Source: Rhodanobacter spathiphylli B39
GTDB taxonomy: Bacteria > Pseudomonadota > Gammaproteobacteria > Xanthomonadales > Rhodanobacteraceae
Length of the DNA stretch: 64,000 nucleotides
Assembly (NCBI RefSeq): GCF_000264295.1
Contig: NZ_AJXT01000012.1
Location: 90,139 to 154,138, forward strand
Reading direction: 5' to 3'
Shown: positions 45,036-54,275 of the stretch, one piece after another
How the letters are laid out: every line of letters starts with the position of its first letter
Numbering within the stretch: the first letter of the stretch is position 1
The notes under the pieces: generated by a model
What the model saw: only the letters and a program-made list of their open reading frames with translations
Database searches by the model: none
What the model was told of the DNA's origin: nothing
Made by a program: the position numbers and the translations under genes

Positions 45036-47558
45036 TCAGCGTCGCTCACGGGGTTTCGCGCGGTGCGTCGGCGTGGCGGTCCACGGATCATCGGGCCAGG
45101 GGTGGCGCGGATAGCGGCCCTTCATTTCCTTCCTGACCTCGGGATAGGTGCGCTCCCAGAACCCCTTCAGATCCTGGGTCACCTGGATCGGTCGTCCCGC
45201 CGGCGACAGCAGGTGCAGGGTGACCGGCACGCGACCGCCGCCCACCCGCGGGGTGTCGGCCAGGCCGAACAGCTCCTGCAGTTTCACCGCCAGCACCGGC
45301 GGCCCGTCTTCGGCGTATTCCAGCCGGCGCGGCTGACCGCTGGGCACCACCAGACTTTCCGGTGCCTGCGCATCCAGCATGCGACGCTGCTGGTGATCCA
45401 GACGCGACGCCAGCGCCTGGGACAGATCCTCCGGCCCCAGCGCATCGAGTCGATGACGTCCCGCCAGGCACGGCGCCAGCCAGTCCTCCAGCGAAGCCAG
45501 CAAGGCGGCACCGGAAACATCGGGCAGGCCGAGCTCGGGCATCCACTGGCGCAGGGCCTGCATCCGTGCGCGCAGGCGCCGCGCGTGGTCACTCCACGGC
45601 AAACTGTCGATGCCCCGCGCACGAACGGCGGCGAGCAGCGCGGGCAAGGCGTCGGACGGTTTCACCGGGACACTGTGACGTTCCAGCACGATCGCGCCGA
45701 AACGCGATTCGTCGAAGGCCTCGGCGGCACCGCGCTGCTCGTTCCAGCGCAGGCTGCGTTCGCGGCTGAAGCGGGCCGGGAAGTCGCGCTCCAGCACGCG
45801 CGGGTCCAGCGGCGCCGCGGCCAGGATCAGGCTGTCGCGACTGTCGCGGCGCAACTCGATGACGACCAGCCACGGCTCGCCCAGCAAGGCGGTGTTCTCG
45901 TGCAGGCGCGCGCCGCGGCCATTGGCCAGCGTGTAGCGCGTGGGATTGCTGTCATCGCGGCGCGCCACCCGGTCGGGAAAGGCGTGCAGCAGCAGATCGC
46001 CGACACTGTGGCTGTGCGGCACGCCACTGGCGGCGCTGCGCACGTCGAGGCGACGACGCCAGCCCTTGCTGGCCTGCTCGATCGCCGCCAGCGCACCGGC
46101 GTCCGCGTCACGTGCCTGGACACCGCGACGGTCGCGCCAGGCATGCAGCGCAGCGAGGCGCACGCGCAGGTCATCGTTGCGCGCCTGTTCGCCGCGCATC
46201 GGCGAACGGGCATCGAGCAAGGCCAGCAGGTCGGCCACCAGCGCGTGCAACGACGGCGGCGCATGCAGGGCGGCCGCCGCCATGCGCGGACTGGCGCCGA
46301 GTTCGAGCATGCGCTTGCCCAACGTGGTGATGCGGCCATCGTCGCCCAGAGCACCCAGTTGCTGCAGCAGTTCGCGCGCCTGCGCCAGCGCGCCGGCCGG
46401 CGGTGGATCGAGCCAGGGCAGGTCGGATTCGCTGCTGGCGGTGATGCCCCAGGCCGCCAGTTCCAGCGCCAGCGGGGACAGCTCGGCCTGGGCGATCTCC
46501 GCGGTGCGCGCCGGTTCCAGCCGGCGGCTCTGCGGCCACAGCCGATACGCCGTGCCTTCCGCCACGCGACCGGCGCGGCCGGCGCGCTGGTCGGCCGAGG
46601 CCTGCGAAATGGTCACCGTCTCCAGCCGGGTGAAGCCGGAGTTCGGGTCGAAACGCGGCTCGCGCGCCAGGCCGCTGTCGACCACCGCGCGAATGCCCGG
46701 CAAGGTGATGCTGGACTCGGCCACGTTGGTGGCCAGCACCACGCGGCGCAGGCCCGACTCCGCCGGCACCAGCGCCGCCTGCTGATCGATCAGCGAAAGT
46801 TCGCCATGCAGCGCCAGCACGTCGACGTCGTCGCGCGTCAGGGTCTGCGCCAGCACCGCCTGCACGCGGGCGATCTCGCGGCGGCCGGGCAGGAAGGCCA
46901 GCACGTCGCCGTCGTTTTCCTCCAGCGCCTGACGCACCACCCGCGCCAGCTGGTGTTCGATCACCTCCTGCGTGCGCGCCGGCGGATGTTCGATGCGCAC
47001 CGCGAAGCTGCGGCCGGGGCTGGACAGCCGCGGCGCGTCCAGCCATTGGGCGATGCGCTCGCCGTCCAGCGTGGCCGACATCAGCAGCAGGCGCAGCCCG
47101 GGCCGCAAGGTGGCCTGCAGGTCCAGCGCCAGCGCGGCGCCGAGATCACCGGCGAGATGGCGTTCGTGGAATTCGTCGAACACGATCGCGCCGATCCCGG
47201 CCAGCTCCGGATCGTGCTGAATCAACCGGGTGAGGATGCCTTCGGTGACCACTTCGATGCGGGTCGCCGCGCTCACCTTCGACTCGAAGCGGATGCGGTA
47301 GCCGACCGTCTGCCCGACCACCTCGCCAAGCTGCTGCGCCATGAACTGCGCGGCGGAGCGTGCCGCGATCCGGCGTGGCTCCAGCATCACGATCTTCTGC
47401 CCGGCCAGCCAGTCGGCGTCGAGCAGGGCCAGCGGCACCTGGGTGGTCTTGCCCGCGCCCGGCGGCGCTTCCAGCACCAGCCGCGGATGCGTCGCCAGCG
47501 CGGCGACGATCTGCGGCAGCAGTTCGGTGATCGGAAAGGTCGGCGTGGATGCAGTCAT
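45036..47558 (-). CDS. hrpB: ATP-dependent helicase HrpB
   Basis: 840 residues. DExH-box superfamily 2 helicase of the HrpA/HrpB group. Motifs: APPGAGKTTQVPL (I), FDEFHERH (II, DEFH), MSATLDGERI (III), FLPGRREIARV, ATNVAESSITLPGI (V), SADQRAGRAGRV (VI). The C-terminal half has the HrpB-specific domain (WPDDPW near the end). The cellular role is not settled; HrpB proteins are linked to RNA processing and, in some plant pathogens, attachment. It lies directly downstream of gspD on the same strand with a 61-bp gap, so read-through from the secretion operon is possible. Confidence 0.93.
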   Translation of the reverse strand: MTASTPTFPITELLPQIVAALATHPRLVLEAPPGAGKTTQVPLALLDADWLAGQKIVMLEPRRIAARSAAQFMAQQLGEVVGQTVGYRIRFESKVSAATRIEVVTEGILTRLIQHDPELAGIGAIVFDEFHERHLAGDLGAALALDLQATLRPGLRLLLMSATLDGERIAQWLDAPRLSSPGRSFAVRIEHPPARTQEVIEHQLARVVRQALEENDGDVLAFLPGRREIARVQAVLAQTLTRDDVDVLALHGELSLIDQQAALVPAESGLRRVVLATNVAESSITLPGIRAVVDSGLAREPRFDPNSGFTRLETVTISQASADQRAGRAGRVAEGTAYRLWPQSRRLEPARTAEIAQAELSPLALELAAWGITASSESDLPWLDPPPAGALAQARELLQQLGALGDDGRITTLGKRMLELGASPRMAAAALHAPPSLHALVADLLALLDARSPMRGEQARNDDLRVRLAALHAWRDRRGVQARDADAGALAAIEQASKGWRRRLDVRSAASGVPHSHSVGDLLLHAFPDRVARRDDSNPTRYTLANGRGARLHENTALLGEPWLVVIELRRDSRDSLILAAAPLDPRVLERDFPARFSRERSLRWNEQRGAAEAFDESRFGAIVLERHSVPVKPSDALPALLAAVRARGIDSLPWSDHARRLRARMQALRQWMPELGLPDVSGAALLASLEDWLAPCLAGRHRLDALGPEDLSQALASRLDHQQRRMLDAQAPESLVVPSGQPRRLEYAEDGPPVLAVKLQELFGLADTPRVGGGRVPVTLHLLSPAGRPIQVTQDLKGFWERTYPEVRKEMKGRYPRHPWPDDPWTATPTHRAKPRERR

Positions 47559-47619
47559 CCACGCGAATGATAGTGGCTGCAGGCGGAACAGGCCCGGCCT
47601 GCTCCGCGATGGCGTGGCG

Positions 47620-50268
47620 TTATGGCGACTTCACCGGTGCACGGCAATCGGCCAGGCGCTTGCGCGCCAGCTCCAGGCCCTTCGCATCCTGCGCATGCTG
47701 GCGCGCCTCGATGACCACCTGCCAGTTGCGTTCGCACAGCTGGCCCTGATGCGTGCCCTGTTGCCACGACTGGATCGCCAGGTTCTGCGCGTTCAGATAG
47801 TCGCCCTTGCCCAGCGCCAGTTCCGCATGCTGCTGCATCTGTTCGGGCCAGCTCGGCACCGGTGGCGGTGGCGATTGCGGTTGGGGCACAGCCGGCAGCG
47901 GCACGGTGGTGGCCGCTGCCGTGGGAACGAGTTCGCCCGACTTGCGCAGCGGGGTCAGCGATTCGAACTTGTTCTGGTAGTCGTCGGTGATCTGCTTGGC
48001 ATCGGCGCCGCCGCGGATCACCCGCGGCGTGATCAGCACGATCAGCTCGGTGCGGTTGCGGCTGCGATTGGTGCTGCCGAACAGCCGCCCCAGCACGGGG
48101 ATGCGGTTGAGCCCGGGAATGCCCGTGTCGGTGTTGCCTTCGGCCTGCTCGATCAGGCCGCCCAGCAGCACGGTCTGGCCGCTCTGCACGGCCACCTGGG
48201 TGGCCAGCTTGCGCTGCGAGATCGCCGGGTTGCCATTGACCAGCGCCACCGTGCGGTCGGCCTGGCTCACTTCCTGGCTGATGTTCATGTAGACCAGGCC
48301 GCCGGGATTGATCCGCGGCTGCACGTTGAGGATCACGCCGGTGTTGAGGTACTTCACCTCGCTCTGGCTGGTCGTGTTGCCGAGACCGGAGTTCACGCTG
48401 ACCGAATTGATCGGGATGCTGTTGCCGACCTGGATGCTGGCGGTCTGGTTGTTCATCACCACCATCGACGGCGCTGACAGCGTCTTGGTGTTGCCGCTGG
48501 TCTCCATCGCGCGCACGGCGACCTGCAGGTTGCTGTTGAGGAAGGAGTAGAAGAACGGCTCGCCACCGAACGCGTTGCCGCCCTGGCCCAGGCCGATCTG
48601 GCGATGGCGGTAGGGCTGGCCCGGCACGAGTACCGAGTTGCCGCTGTCGTCGCTGGTGGTGGTGCTGCCGGTGAGGCCTTCCAGGTACCACTGCACGCCG
48701 AACTGGAATTCGCCGGTGAGGTTCACTTCCAGGATGCGCGTCTCGATCTGCACCTGCATCGGCACGTTGTCGAGCTTGCCGATCGCCGACTTGATCTCTT
48801 CCCACTGCGAGGGCCGCGCGCGCACCAGCAACTGGTTGTTGCTGTCGACCGAACTGATCCGCACGCTGCCGTCGCTGGAGCTGTACTGCTGGTCGCCGGC
48901 GGCGCCGTTGCCACCGGCGGCATTGCCGAAGCTGCTGCCCGAGGTGCTGCCGAAACCGCCGCTGGTGCCGCTGCCGCCGGCATCGCGAGCGCCACCCATG
49001 TTCAGGCCGCCATTGCTGTCGGTGCCATTGATGCCGCCACTGATGCCGCCGTTGCGCGAGCCATCCGACGCGTTGCCGAAGGCGCCGGCGGTGCTGCCCA
49101 TGCTGGTGCCGCCGGCGCTCTCGGCGCTGCCCAGGGTGGCGCCGGTGAGGCCCGGGCCGACCTGGCCGCCGCTGTCGCCGGTGCCGCCGCCACCGGCGCC
49201 GTTGGTGTAGATGTTGGCCAGGTAACGGGCCAGGTCCGAGGCCTTGATGTTGCGCACGTCGTAGACGAACAGCTGCGGCTCGTTGCCACCGCCACGATCG
49301 ATGCGGGCGATCCAGTCGCCCACTTCGCGCAGGTAGTCGGGCTGGGTGCTGATCACCACCAGCGCATTGGTCCGCTCGATCGGGATGAAGCGCAGCATGC
49401 CGGCCAGCGGGGTGTCACCGTGCACGCCGAACATGCCGTCCAGCTTGGGCATCAGGTCGCCGACCGTGGCGTACTGCAGGTTGAACACGCCCACCGACAT
49501 GCCACGCAGCCAGTCGACGTCGAAGGTGCGCACCATGCTCTGGTAGTTGGCCAGCTCCTGCGGCGTGCCCGACATCACCAGCAGGTTGCGCGCCGGGTCC
49601 GCCAGCAAGGTGGCGTCGGGCCGCGCGAACGGCTTGATCAGCTTCTGCATCTCGGTGGCCGAGATGTAGCGCAGCGGGAACAGCCGCGCCTGCAGTCCGC
49701 CCTGCGGCGCGGTGGCGCCCAGGCTGGGCACCAGGTTGCCGGCCACCGCGTCCTTCTGCGGCATCACCACGTAGCCGCCGTCGCGATGCACCAGCGCGTT
49801 GCCGGTCCAGCCCAGCAGGGTTTCGAGGATCGGCAGCGCCTGGCCGGCGTCGACCGGCTCGGAGGTGGAGAACGAAATGTTGCCCTGCACGCCGGGCACG
49901 ATGGTGTAGTTCTGCTTCAGCAGGTCGCCGAGGATCGCCTTGACCACCGCCTGCACCGGCTGGTTCTCGAAGTTGAAAGTCACCGCGCCACTGCCGCTGG
50001 CCGCGGGCCTGGGCGTGGCCAGCGCGCCGGGATGGATGAACTGGCCGCTGCCGTGGCTGATCTCGGGGCTCGCCGTGGCCTCGGCACCACTGGCCACGCT
50101 GGTGTTCAACGGCAACGGCGCCGGCACCGGGTTCTGCGTGCCGGCCATCGCCTCGCGCTGCAGGGCGCCGTCGTCATGCGGCTGCGGCAGGCTGGCGCAA
50201 CCGGCCACGCCGACCACGAAGGCGAGCGTGGCGGCGCGCAGGGTTTGCTGGGTGAGCGTGCGGAACAT
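47620..50268 (-). CDS. gspD: Type II secretion system secretin GspD (XpsD type), lipoprotein
   Basis: 882 residues. Outer-membrane secretin that forms the export channel. Lipoprotein signal MFRTLTQQTLRAATLAFVVG with lipobox VAGC, as in Xanthomonas XpsD. N0 to N3 domains (about 95-480) contain a Gly/Ser/Asn-rich insertion of about 115 residues (about 355-470) inside N3. The secretin core (about 490-755) shows VQIETRILEVNLTG and VPVLGRLFGSTNRSRNRTELIVLITPRVI, cited by the landmarks VLGRLFG and TELIVLITPRVI. An unusual C-terminal extension of about 110 residues after the Pro-rich PQPQSPPPPVPS is helical and has two cysteines. Last gene of the secretion operon, 3 bp after gspN. Confidence 0.93.
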   Translation of the reverse strand: MFRTLTQQTLRAATLAFVVGVAGCASLPQPHDDGALQREAMAGTQNPVPAPLPLNTSVASGAEATASPEISHGSGQFIHPGALATPRPAASGSGAVTFNFENQPVQAVVKAILGDLLKQNYTIVPGVQGNISFSTSEPVDAGQALPILETLLGWTGNALVHRDGGYVVMPQKDAVAGNLVPSLGATAPQGGLQARLFPLRYISATEMQKLIKPFARPDATLLADPARNLLVMSGTPQELANYQSMVRTFDVDWLRGMSVGVFNLQYATVGDLMPKLDGMFGVHGDTPLAGMLRFIPIERTNALVVISTQPDYLREVGDWIARIDRGGGNEPQLFVYDVRNIKASDLARYLANIYTNGAGGGGTGDSGGQVGPGLTGATLGSAESAGGTSMGSTAGAFGNASDGSRNGGISGGINGTDSNGGLNMGGARDAGGSGTSGGFGSTSGSSFGNAAGGNGAAGDQQYSSSDGSVRISSVDSNNQLLVRARPSQWEEIKSAIGKLDNVPMQVQIETRILEVNLTGEFQFGVQWYLEGLTGSTTTSDDSGNSVLVPGQPYRHRQIGLGQGGNAFGGEPFFYSFLNSNLQVAVRAMETSGNTKTLSAPSMVVMNNQTASIQVGNSIPINSVSVNSGLGNTTSQSEVKYLNTGVILNVQPRINPGGLVYMNISQEVSQADRTVALVNGNPAISQRKLATQVAVQSGQTVLLGGLIEQAEGNTDTGIPGLNRIPVLGRLFGSTNRSRNRTELIVLITPRVIRGGADAKQITDDYQNKFESLTPLRKSGELVPTAAATTVPLPAVPQPQSPPPPVPSWPEQMQQHAELALGKGDYLNAQNLAIQSWQQGTHQGQLCERNWQVVIEARQHAQDAKGLELARKRLADCRAPVKSP

Positions 50269-50271
50269 GGA

Positions 50272-50946
50272 TCAACGTACTCCTTCGTTGGCCGCGGCGG
50301 CGCGGGCGGCCCGACGTTTCTGGATATTCTGGCGCAGGCGCTCGGCCGGCGATTCGCGCGGCGATTCGGGCGTGGCGCGGTTGGGCATCGGCGGCACCGG
50401 CGGCGCGGAACGACTCGGCGCGGCACCTTCACCGGAGGCATTCCGATCGGCGCCGCGCGGCGGGTCGATCGGCGCGCCGGCAGGCAGCTTCAGTTCGGTG
50501 CGGCCTCCGGAGGCATCGAAGATCGCCGAGCGGGCACGCACCTCGACCAGCTTCACGCTGCCGTCGGGCAGCGATTCGCCTTCGCGCAGGCGCACTTCGC
50601 GGTCGGCCTGGCGATCGTGCAGCAAGGCCATGCGCAATGCTGGCGTGAGGATCACGCCGGTGAGTTCGAGGTCGCCGAGCTGGCTGCCGCCATCGGCCGC
50701 GGAAGCCGTCGGCTTGCGGTCGGGCGCGAACAGCGGCTTCTGCCAGACCAGGGCGAACTGCTGCAGCGGCAACGGCTGCGGCAGGTTGGCGGGATTGCCG
50801 GCCGGCGGCAGCGGCGCGCGTGCGCGTGGCTCGTCCCAGTGCACCCCACGACCGACCCCCAGCAGCAGGGCCAGCAGCAGCGCCGCCAGCGCGATGGCGC
50901 CGAGCATCAGCCAGGGCGTGAGACGACGCTGGGCGGCCGCGTTCAT
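50272..50946 (-). CDS. gspN: Type II secretion system protein N (XpsN-like, GspC role)
   Basis: 224 residues. One N-terminal membrane helix (WLMLGAIALAALLLALLLGV), then a periplasmic region with a homology-region-like beta segment (LGDLELTGVILTPALRMALLHD, LREGESLPDGSVKLVEVRARSAIF) that resembles GspC HR domains and Xanthomonas XpsN, cited by landmarks LELTGVIL and GSVKLVEV. The C terminus is Pro/Arg-rich. XpsN replaces GspC in this operon type and links the inner-membrane L-M complex with the secretin. No separate gspC lies in the window. Its ATG overlaps the gspM stop (ATGA). Confidence 0.75.
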   Translation of the reverse strand: MNAAAQRRLTPWLMLGAIALAALLLALLLGVGRGVHWDEPRARAPLPPAGNPANLPQPLPLQQFALVWQKPLFAPDRKPTASAADGGSQLGDLELTGVILTPALRMALLHDRQADREVRLREGESLPDGSVKLVEVRARSAIFDASGGRTELKLPAGAPIDPPRGADRNASGEGAAPSRSAPPVPPMPNRATPESPRESPAERLRQNIQKRRAARAAAANEGVR

Positions 50947-51590
50947 GGCGCGTCTCCCGTCGAAGCCACTGGCGTGCCGGGCGATGCGGGCGCGGCCCGC
51001 GCCGGCCGCACATAGCCGGACAGGGTGAACTGCACTTCCAGCGGTACCGCGCCACCCTGCTGGGCGGCCACCGGATTTCGATAGATGCTGAGGTCGTCGA
51101 TGAACAGATACGGCGTGCCCTGCTCCAGCGCCTGCATCACCGCGGCCAGCGGCTCGATGTCGCAGCTCAGGCTGATGCTCACCGCGGCCTTGCGATACGG
51201 TTCGCCGGCGGCCGGCGCGGGACTGGGCAGCGGCATCTTCTGGCTCACCGTGCACGATCCGCTGCCGGCGTGCGCCGCGACCACGTCGACCACGCGCTGC
51301 ATGAGGTCCGCCGAAGCGGTGTTGGGATCGTCCGCCGAGAGGAACGCGCTGCTGGCCGCCTGGCCGGCACCGAGCGCGGCGATCCGCTGCAGCAGCGCGG
51401 GCTTCTCGGCGATCGCGGCGGCGTAGCGGCTCTGCGTGTCGCGCAGGTCGGCCATCTCGCCGCGGATCTGCTGCAACGGCGCCACGAACCACCAGTGCAG
51501 CAATACGAAGTAGGCCAGCAGCAGCACGAGCAGCAGCAGGAGCACCGCCGCGATGCGGCTGTCGCGCCGGTTCATCGCCGCCAGCTTCAT
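50943..51590 (-). CDS. gspM: Type II secretion system protein GspM (GspM-b type)
   Basis: 215 residues. One membrane helix near the N terminus (IAAVLLLLLVLLLAYFVLLHW), then a coiled-coil-like segment and a ferredoxin-like periplasmic domain (SISLSCDIEPLAAVMQALEQ, YLFIDDLSIYRN). It pairs with GspL in the inner-membrane platform. Two cysteines (SGSCTV and LSCDIEP) could form a periplasmic disulfide. The start at 51590 overlaps the gspL stop as ATGA; an internal ATG five codons later (51575) is the alternative. Confidence 0.85.
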   Translation of the reverse strand: MKLAAMNRRDSRIAAVLLLLLVLLLAYFVLLHWWFVAPLQQIRGEMADLRDTQSRYAAAIAEKPALLQRIAALGAGQAASSAFLSADDPNTASADLMQRVVDVVAAHAGSGSCTVSQKMPLPSPAPAAGEPYRKAAVSISLSCDIEPLAAVMQALEQGTPYLFIDDLSIYRNPVAAQQGGAVPLEVQFTLSGYVRPARAAPASPGTPVASTGDAP

Positions 51591-52756
51591 GGCGTGCCCC
51601 CGGCACTCGCGGCACTCGGCGCAGGCGGCTTCGGCTGGTTGACCCGGGCGGTGAGGTAGAAGCGCTCCTTGCCGGTGGTGGGATCGGGCTGGATGCTGCC
51701 CTGGAAACTGGCGTCGGTGATCAGGCGCGAATCCTTCAAGGTGTCGAGCAGTTTCGCAGCCTGCTGGCTCTGCCCCTGGAAGCCGATCTGGCCGGTGTTG
51801 TCCACGCTGAGGCGTTCCAGCCACGCGCTGTCGGGCAGGCGCGCGGTGGCGTCTTCGAGCACGCTGAGCATCGCCACGCTGTTCTTCTTGCGCTGGGCCA
51901 GGAAGCCGGCGGCGCCGGCGTTGTCCTGCAGCTGCTGGCGCAGCGCGGCCACCTGCTGCGCTTCGCCGCGCATGCCTTCGACTTCCGTGCGCATCTGCTC
52001 CAGCGCCAGCTGCCGGTTGTGCAGCCATTCGCCCAGCACGCAGGCCAGCAATACCACCACGGCCGCGGCCAGCAGCAGGTTGAGCCGGCGCCGCGGATGC
52101 GCATGGCGCGGCACCTGCGCCGCCGGCAACAGGTTCACGCCGAGGCGGCCATGGCCATCGGCCACGTCCACCGCGTCCACACTGATCGACTGTGCCTGCA
52201 GACGCGCCAGCACGGGATCGAGGACGTCGCGGGTGACCACCACCAGTTCCGCGTTGAAGCGCCCGGCCGGCGCCGCCGTCGCCAGCTCGCGCACGGCGTA
52301 GTGCACCTGGGCCAGGTTGAACGGGGTCTGCCGGTCCATCTCGAAACCGGCCACCTGCATCAGGTTGTCGCGTGCCGCCAGCGGCAGGCTCAGCGTGCGC
52401 CGCAGCACCAGGGCGGACGGCAGCACCAGGGCCAAGCGCAGATCCTCGCGATCGACGCGTTGCAGTGCATCGCGCAACGCCGTCGGCGGCTTGCCGGCGC
52501 CGTCGATGCCCGGCTCCGTTTCATCCCAGCTCGACAGCAGCCCGGCGTGACCGTTGCGGCGCAGATCCCAGCGGGGGCCGGCGCACTGCAGCAGGTACCA
52601 GTCGGCGCCGCTGCCGAAGGCACCGCGCCAGCGCGACGGCAGCAGCGCACGCAGCTCGCCACCCCACCAGTGCAGGAAACCCGGCAACGGCGAGGCACGC
52701 CAACTGCGGCGTACGACATCGACCAGCGGCCGCAGTGACTGCGTTGCCGAACTCAT
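51587..52756 (-). CDS. gspL: Type II secretion system protein GspL
   Basis: 389 residues. Cytoplasmic actin-like (PilM-like) domain (about 1-215, LALVLPSALVLRRTLSLPL, AGFEMDRQTPFNLAQVHYAV), one membrane helix (LNLLLAAAVVVLLACVLGEWL), and a PilN-like periplasmic domain with a coiled coil (about 265-300). GspL binds the ATPase GspE through its cytoplasmic part and GspM through the rest. ATGA overlaps with gspK upstream and gspM downstream. Confidence 0.9.
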   Translation of the reverse strand: MSSATQSLRPLVDVVRRSWRASPLPGFLHWWGGELRALLPSRWRGAFGSGADWYLLQCAGPRWDLRRNGHAGLLSSWDETEPGIDGAGKPPTALRDALQRVDREDLRLALVLPSALVLRRTLSLPLAARDNLMQVAGFEMDRQTPFNLAQVHYAVRELATAAPAGRFNAELVVVTRDVLDPVLARLQAQSISVDAVDVADGHGRLGVNLLPAAQVPRHAHPRRRLNLLLAAAVVVLLACVLGEWLHNRQLALEQMRTEVEGMRGEAQQVAALRQQLQDNAGAAGFLAQRKKNSVAMLSVLEDATARLPDSAWLERLSVDNTGQIGFQGQSQQAAKLLDTLKDSRLITDASFQGSIQPDPTTGKERFYLTARVNQPKPPAPSAASAGGTP

Positions 52757-53622
52757 TCCGCCTCCCCTTCCTGCCAGCGCAAGACGGCGTACGGTTGCGC
52801 CTGCCCCGCCTGCAGGCGAATCGTGGCGCGCAGGACCGCGCGCGTGCCGTCGGCCAGCGTAGCCTCGGACCGGATACTATGCGTTGTTCCGCTGCCCAGA
52901 ACCAGCTGCGGGTCCTTTGCGTTCTGCTGCCGTGCAGCCTCGATCTGCTGGCGCTGTTCCGGCGTCATCCCCGGGATCGCCGCCAGCGCCAGCGGCGGCG
53001 CGGTGTTCGGATCGGGGCTGGAACTGCCGGACCAGATCGTCAGCGCCGGCGCCAGCAGCCGGTACAGCGAGGGCGTGACGCCCAGCACCATCTGCAACTC
53101 CTCGACACTAGCGAACGGGCCGTGGCGCGGACCGTAGTTTCTCCCGGCCGCGAGGTACCCGGCCCGGGCGCTGGCGTCATCGCCTTCCACCGCCGGCAGG
53201 CTGCGCCAGTCGACCACGTGATCGACCAGTGCCTGCGCCGGTGCAGGCTTCAAACCGGCCGCCTGGAACAGCGCCAGCAGCACCTCGGGCGAGGCCGCGT
53301 TGAGATCGACCTTGCCGCCTTCATCGATGGCGCGCACGGTGATCGTCGCGTTGTCGTAATGGAAGGTGTAGACCCGCCCATCGGCCATCCAGCGCTGCTT
53401 CGCCTGCGGGTCCTGCAGGGCATAGGCCGCCCGCATCAGGCCGGCCTCGGCCGCGTAGTGCGCCTGGGTCTGGGCGAACTGGTAGCGCGCCTGCAGGCCC
53501 TCGGTGCGCGCCAGCGCGGCATAGCCGCCGAGCAGGATCGCCAGCAGGGTGCACGCCCACAACACCAGCAGCAGCGCGACGCCGCGCTGACGCCCGTGCA
53601 GGTGCGGCGCCGCCCGCCTCAT
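52753..53622 (-). CDS. gspK: Type II secretion system minor pseudopilin GspK
   Basis: 289 residues. Prepilin leader MRRAAPHLHGRQRG cleaved before VALLLVLWA; as in other GspK proteins, the residue after the cleavage Gly is not Phe and there is no Glu at +5, so it sits at the tip of the pseudopilus. The large alpha-helical domain includes DEGGKVDLNAASPEVL, FASVEELQMVLGV and the helix-hairpin-helix-like AIPGMTPEQRQQIEAAR. The start at 53622 overlaps the gspJ stop as ATGA. The leader is of normal length, unlike gspG, gspH and gspI. Confidence 0.9.
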   Translation of the reverse strand: MRRAAPHLHGRQRGVALLLVLWACTLLAILLGGYAALARTEGLQARYQFAQTQAHYAAEAGLMRAAYALQDPQAKQRWMADGRVYTFHYDNATITVRAIDEGGKVDLNAASPEVLLALFQAAGLKPAPAQALVDHVVDWRSLPAVEGDDASARAGYLAAGRNYGPRHGPFASVEELQMVLGVTPSLYRLLAPALTIWSGSSSPDPNTAPPLALAAIPGMTPEQRQQIEAARQQNAKDPQLVLGSGTTHSIRSEATLADGTRAVLRATIRLQAGQAQPYAVLRWQEGEAE

Positions 53623-54275
53623 CGCAGGCTCCCGCCGCGCAGGCCCATGCGCACCAGTCCGGCCGGCGAGGCATTCACCCGCAGCGGCACCTCGAACTGC
53701 GGCCACTCGACGGTGCCGCTCACCTGCAGCTCGACCCGCACCAGTTGCGGCAGCACGCGGCCATCGGCCCAGGTCGGCGACCACGCCACCGCGGCGCCTT
53801 TCGAATCGACGCCGCGATAGCTGAAGCTGCCGCTGCTGACGTGATCGACCAGCACCTGCGGATCGCCCAGCGCCTGCGGCGGCTGGCCATCGGGCGGCAG
53901 CAAGGACAGGCTGAGTTCCAGCCGCTGGCCGCCGTGGTCATCGTCGACCAGGCGCAGCTGCTGCAGTTGCGGACCGAGCTTGCCCAGGTAACCGGGCAGC
54001 GGCGCCACGTAGCGCATCTCCCGGGCACTGCCGACGAAGTAGACCGGTTCGCCATGATCGGTGCGATCGATCGGCTGGGCCAGGCTCTGCGCCAGTTCGC
54101 GGCGCAGGAACTGCTGGGCCGAGCGCACCTGGTCCAGCCGCTCGATCGCCGCCGTGCCGGAGCGCACGCTGTGCGTGGCGGTGCGGATGCCCGAATACAC
54201 GCCGACCAGCAACAAGGCCAGCAACACCAGCGAGGCGAGCACTTCGAGCAGGGTGAAACCGGCCTGCCGTTTCAT
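53619..54275 (-). CDS. gspJ: Type II secretion system minor pseudopilin GspJ
   Basis: 218 residues. Normal six-residue prepilin leader MKRQAG, cleavage before FTLLEVLASLVLLALL with Glu at +5. The C-terminal domain matches GspJ (YVAPLPGYLGKLGPQLQQLRLV region, cited by landmarks MRYVAPLPGYLG and WPQFEVPLRVN). It forms the tip complex with GspI and GspK. ATGA overlaps at both ends. This gene shows what the leaders of its neighbours should look like without inserted repeats. Confidence 0.9.
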   Translation of the reverse strand: MKRQAGFTLLEVLASLVLLALLLVGVYSGIRTATHSVRSGTAAIERLDQVRSAQQFLRRELAQSLAQPIDRTDHGEPVYFVGSAREMRYVAPLPGYLGKLGPQLQQLRLVDDDHGGQRLELSLSLLPPDGQPPQALGDPQVLVDHVSSGSFSYRGVDSKGAAVAWSPTWADGRVLPQLVRVELQVSGTVEWPQFEVPLRVNASPAGLVRMGLRGGSLR

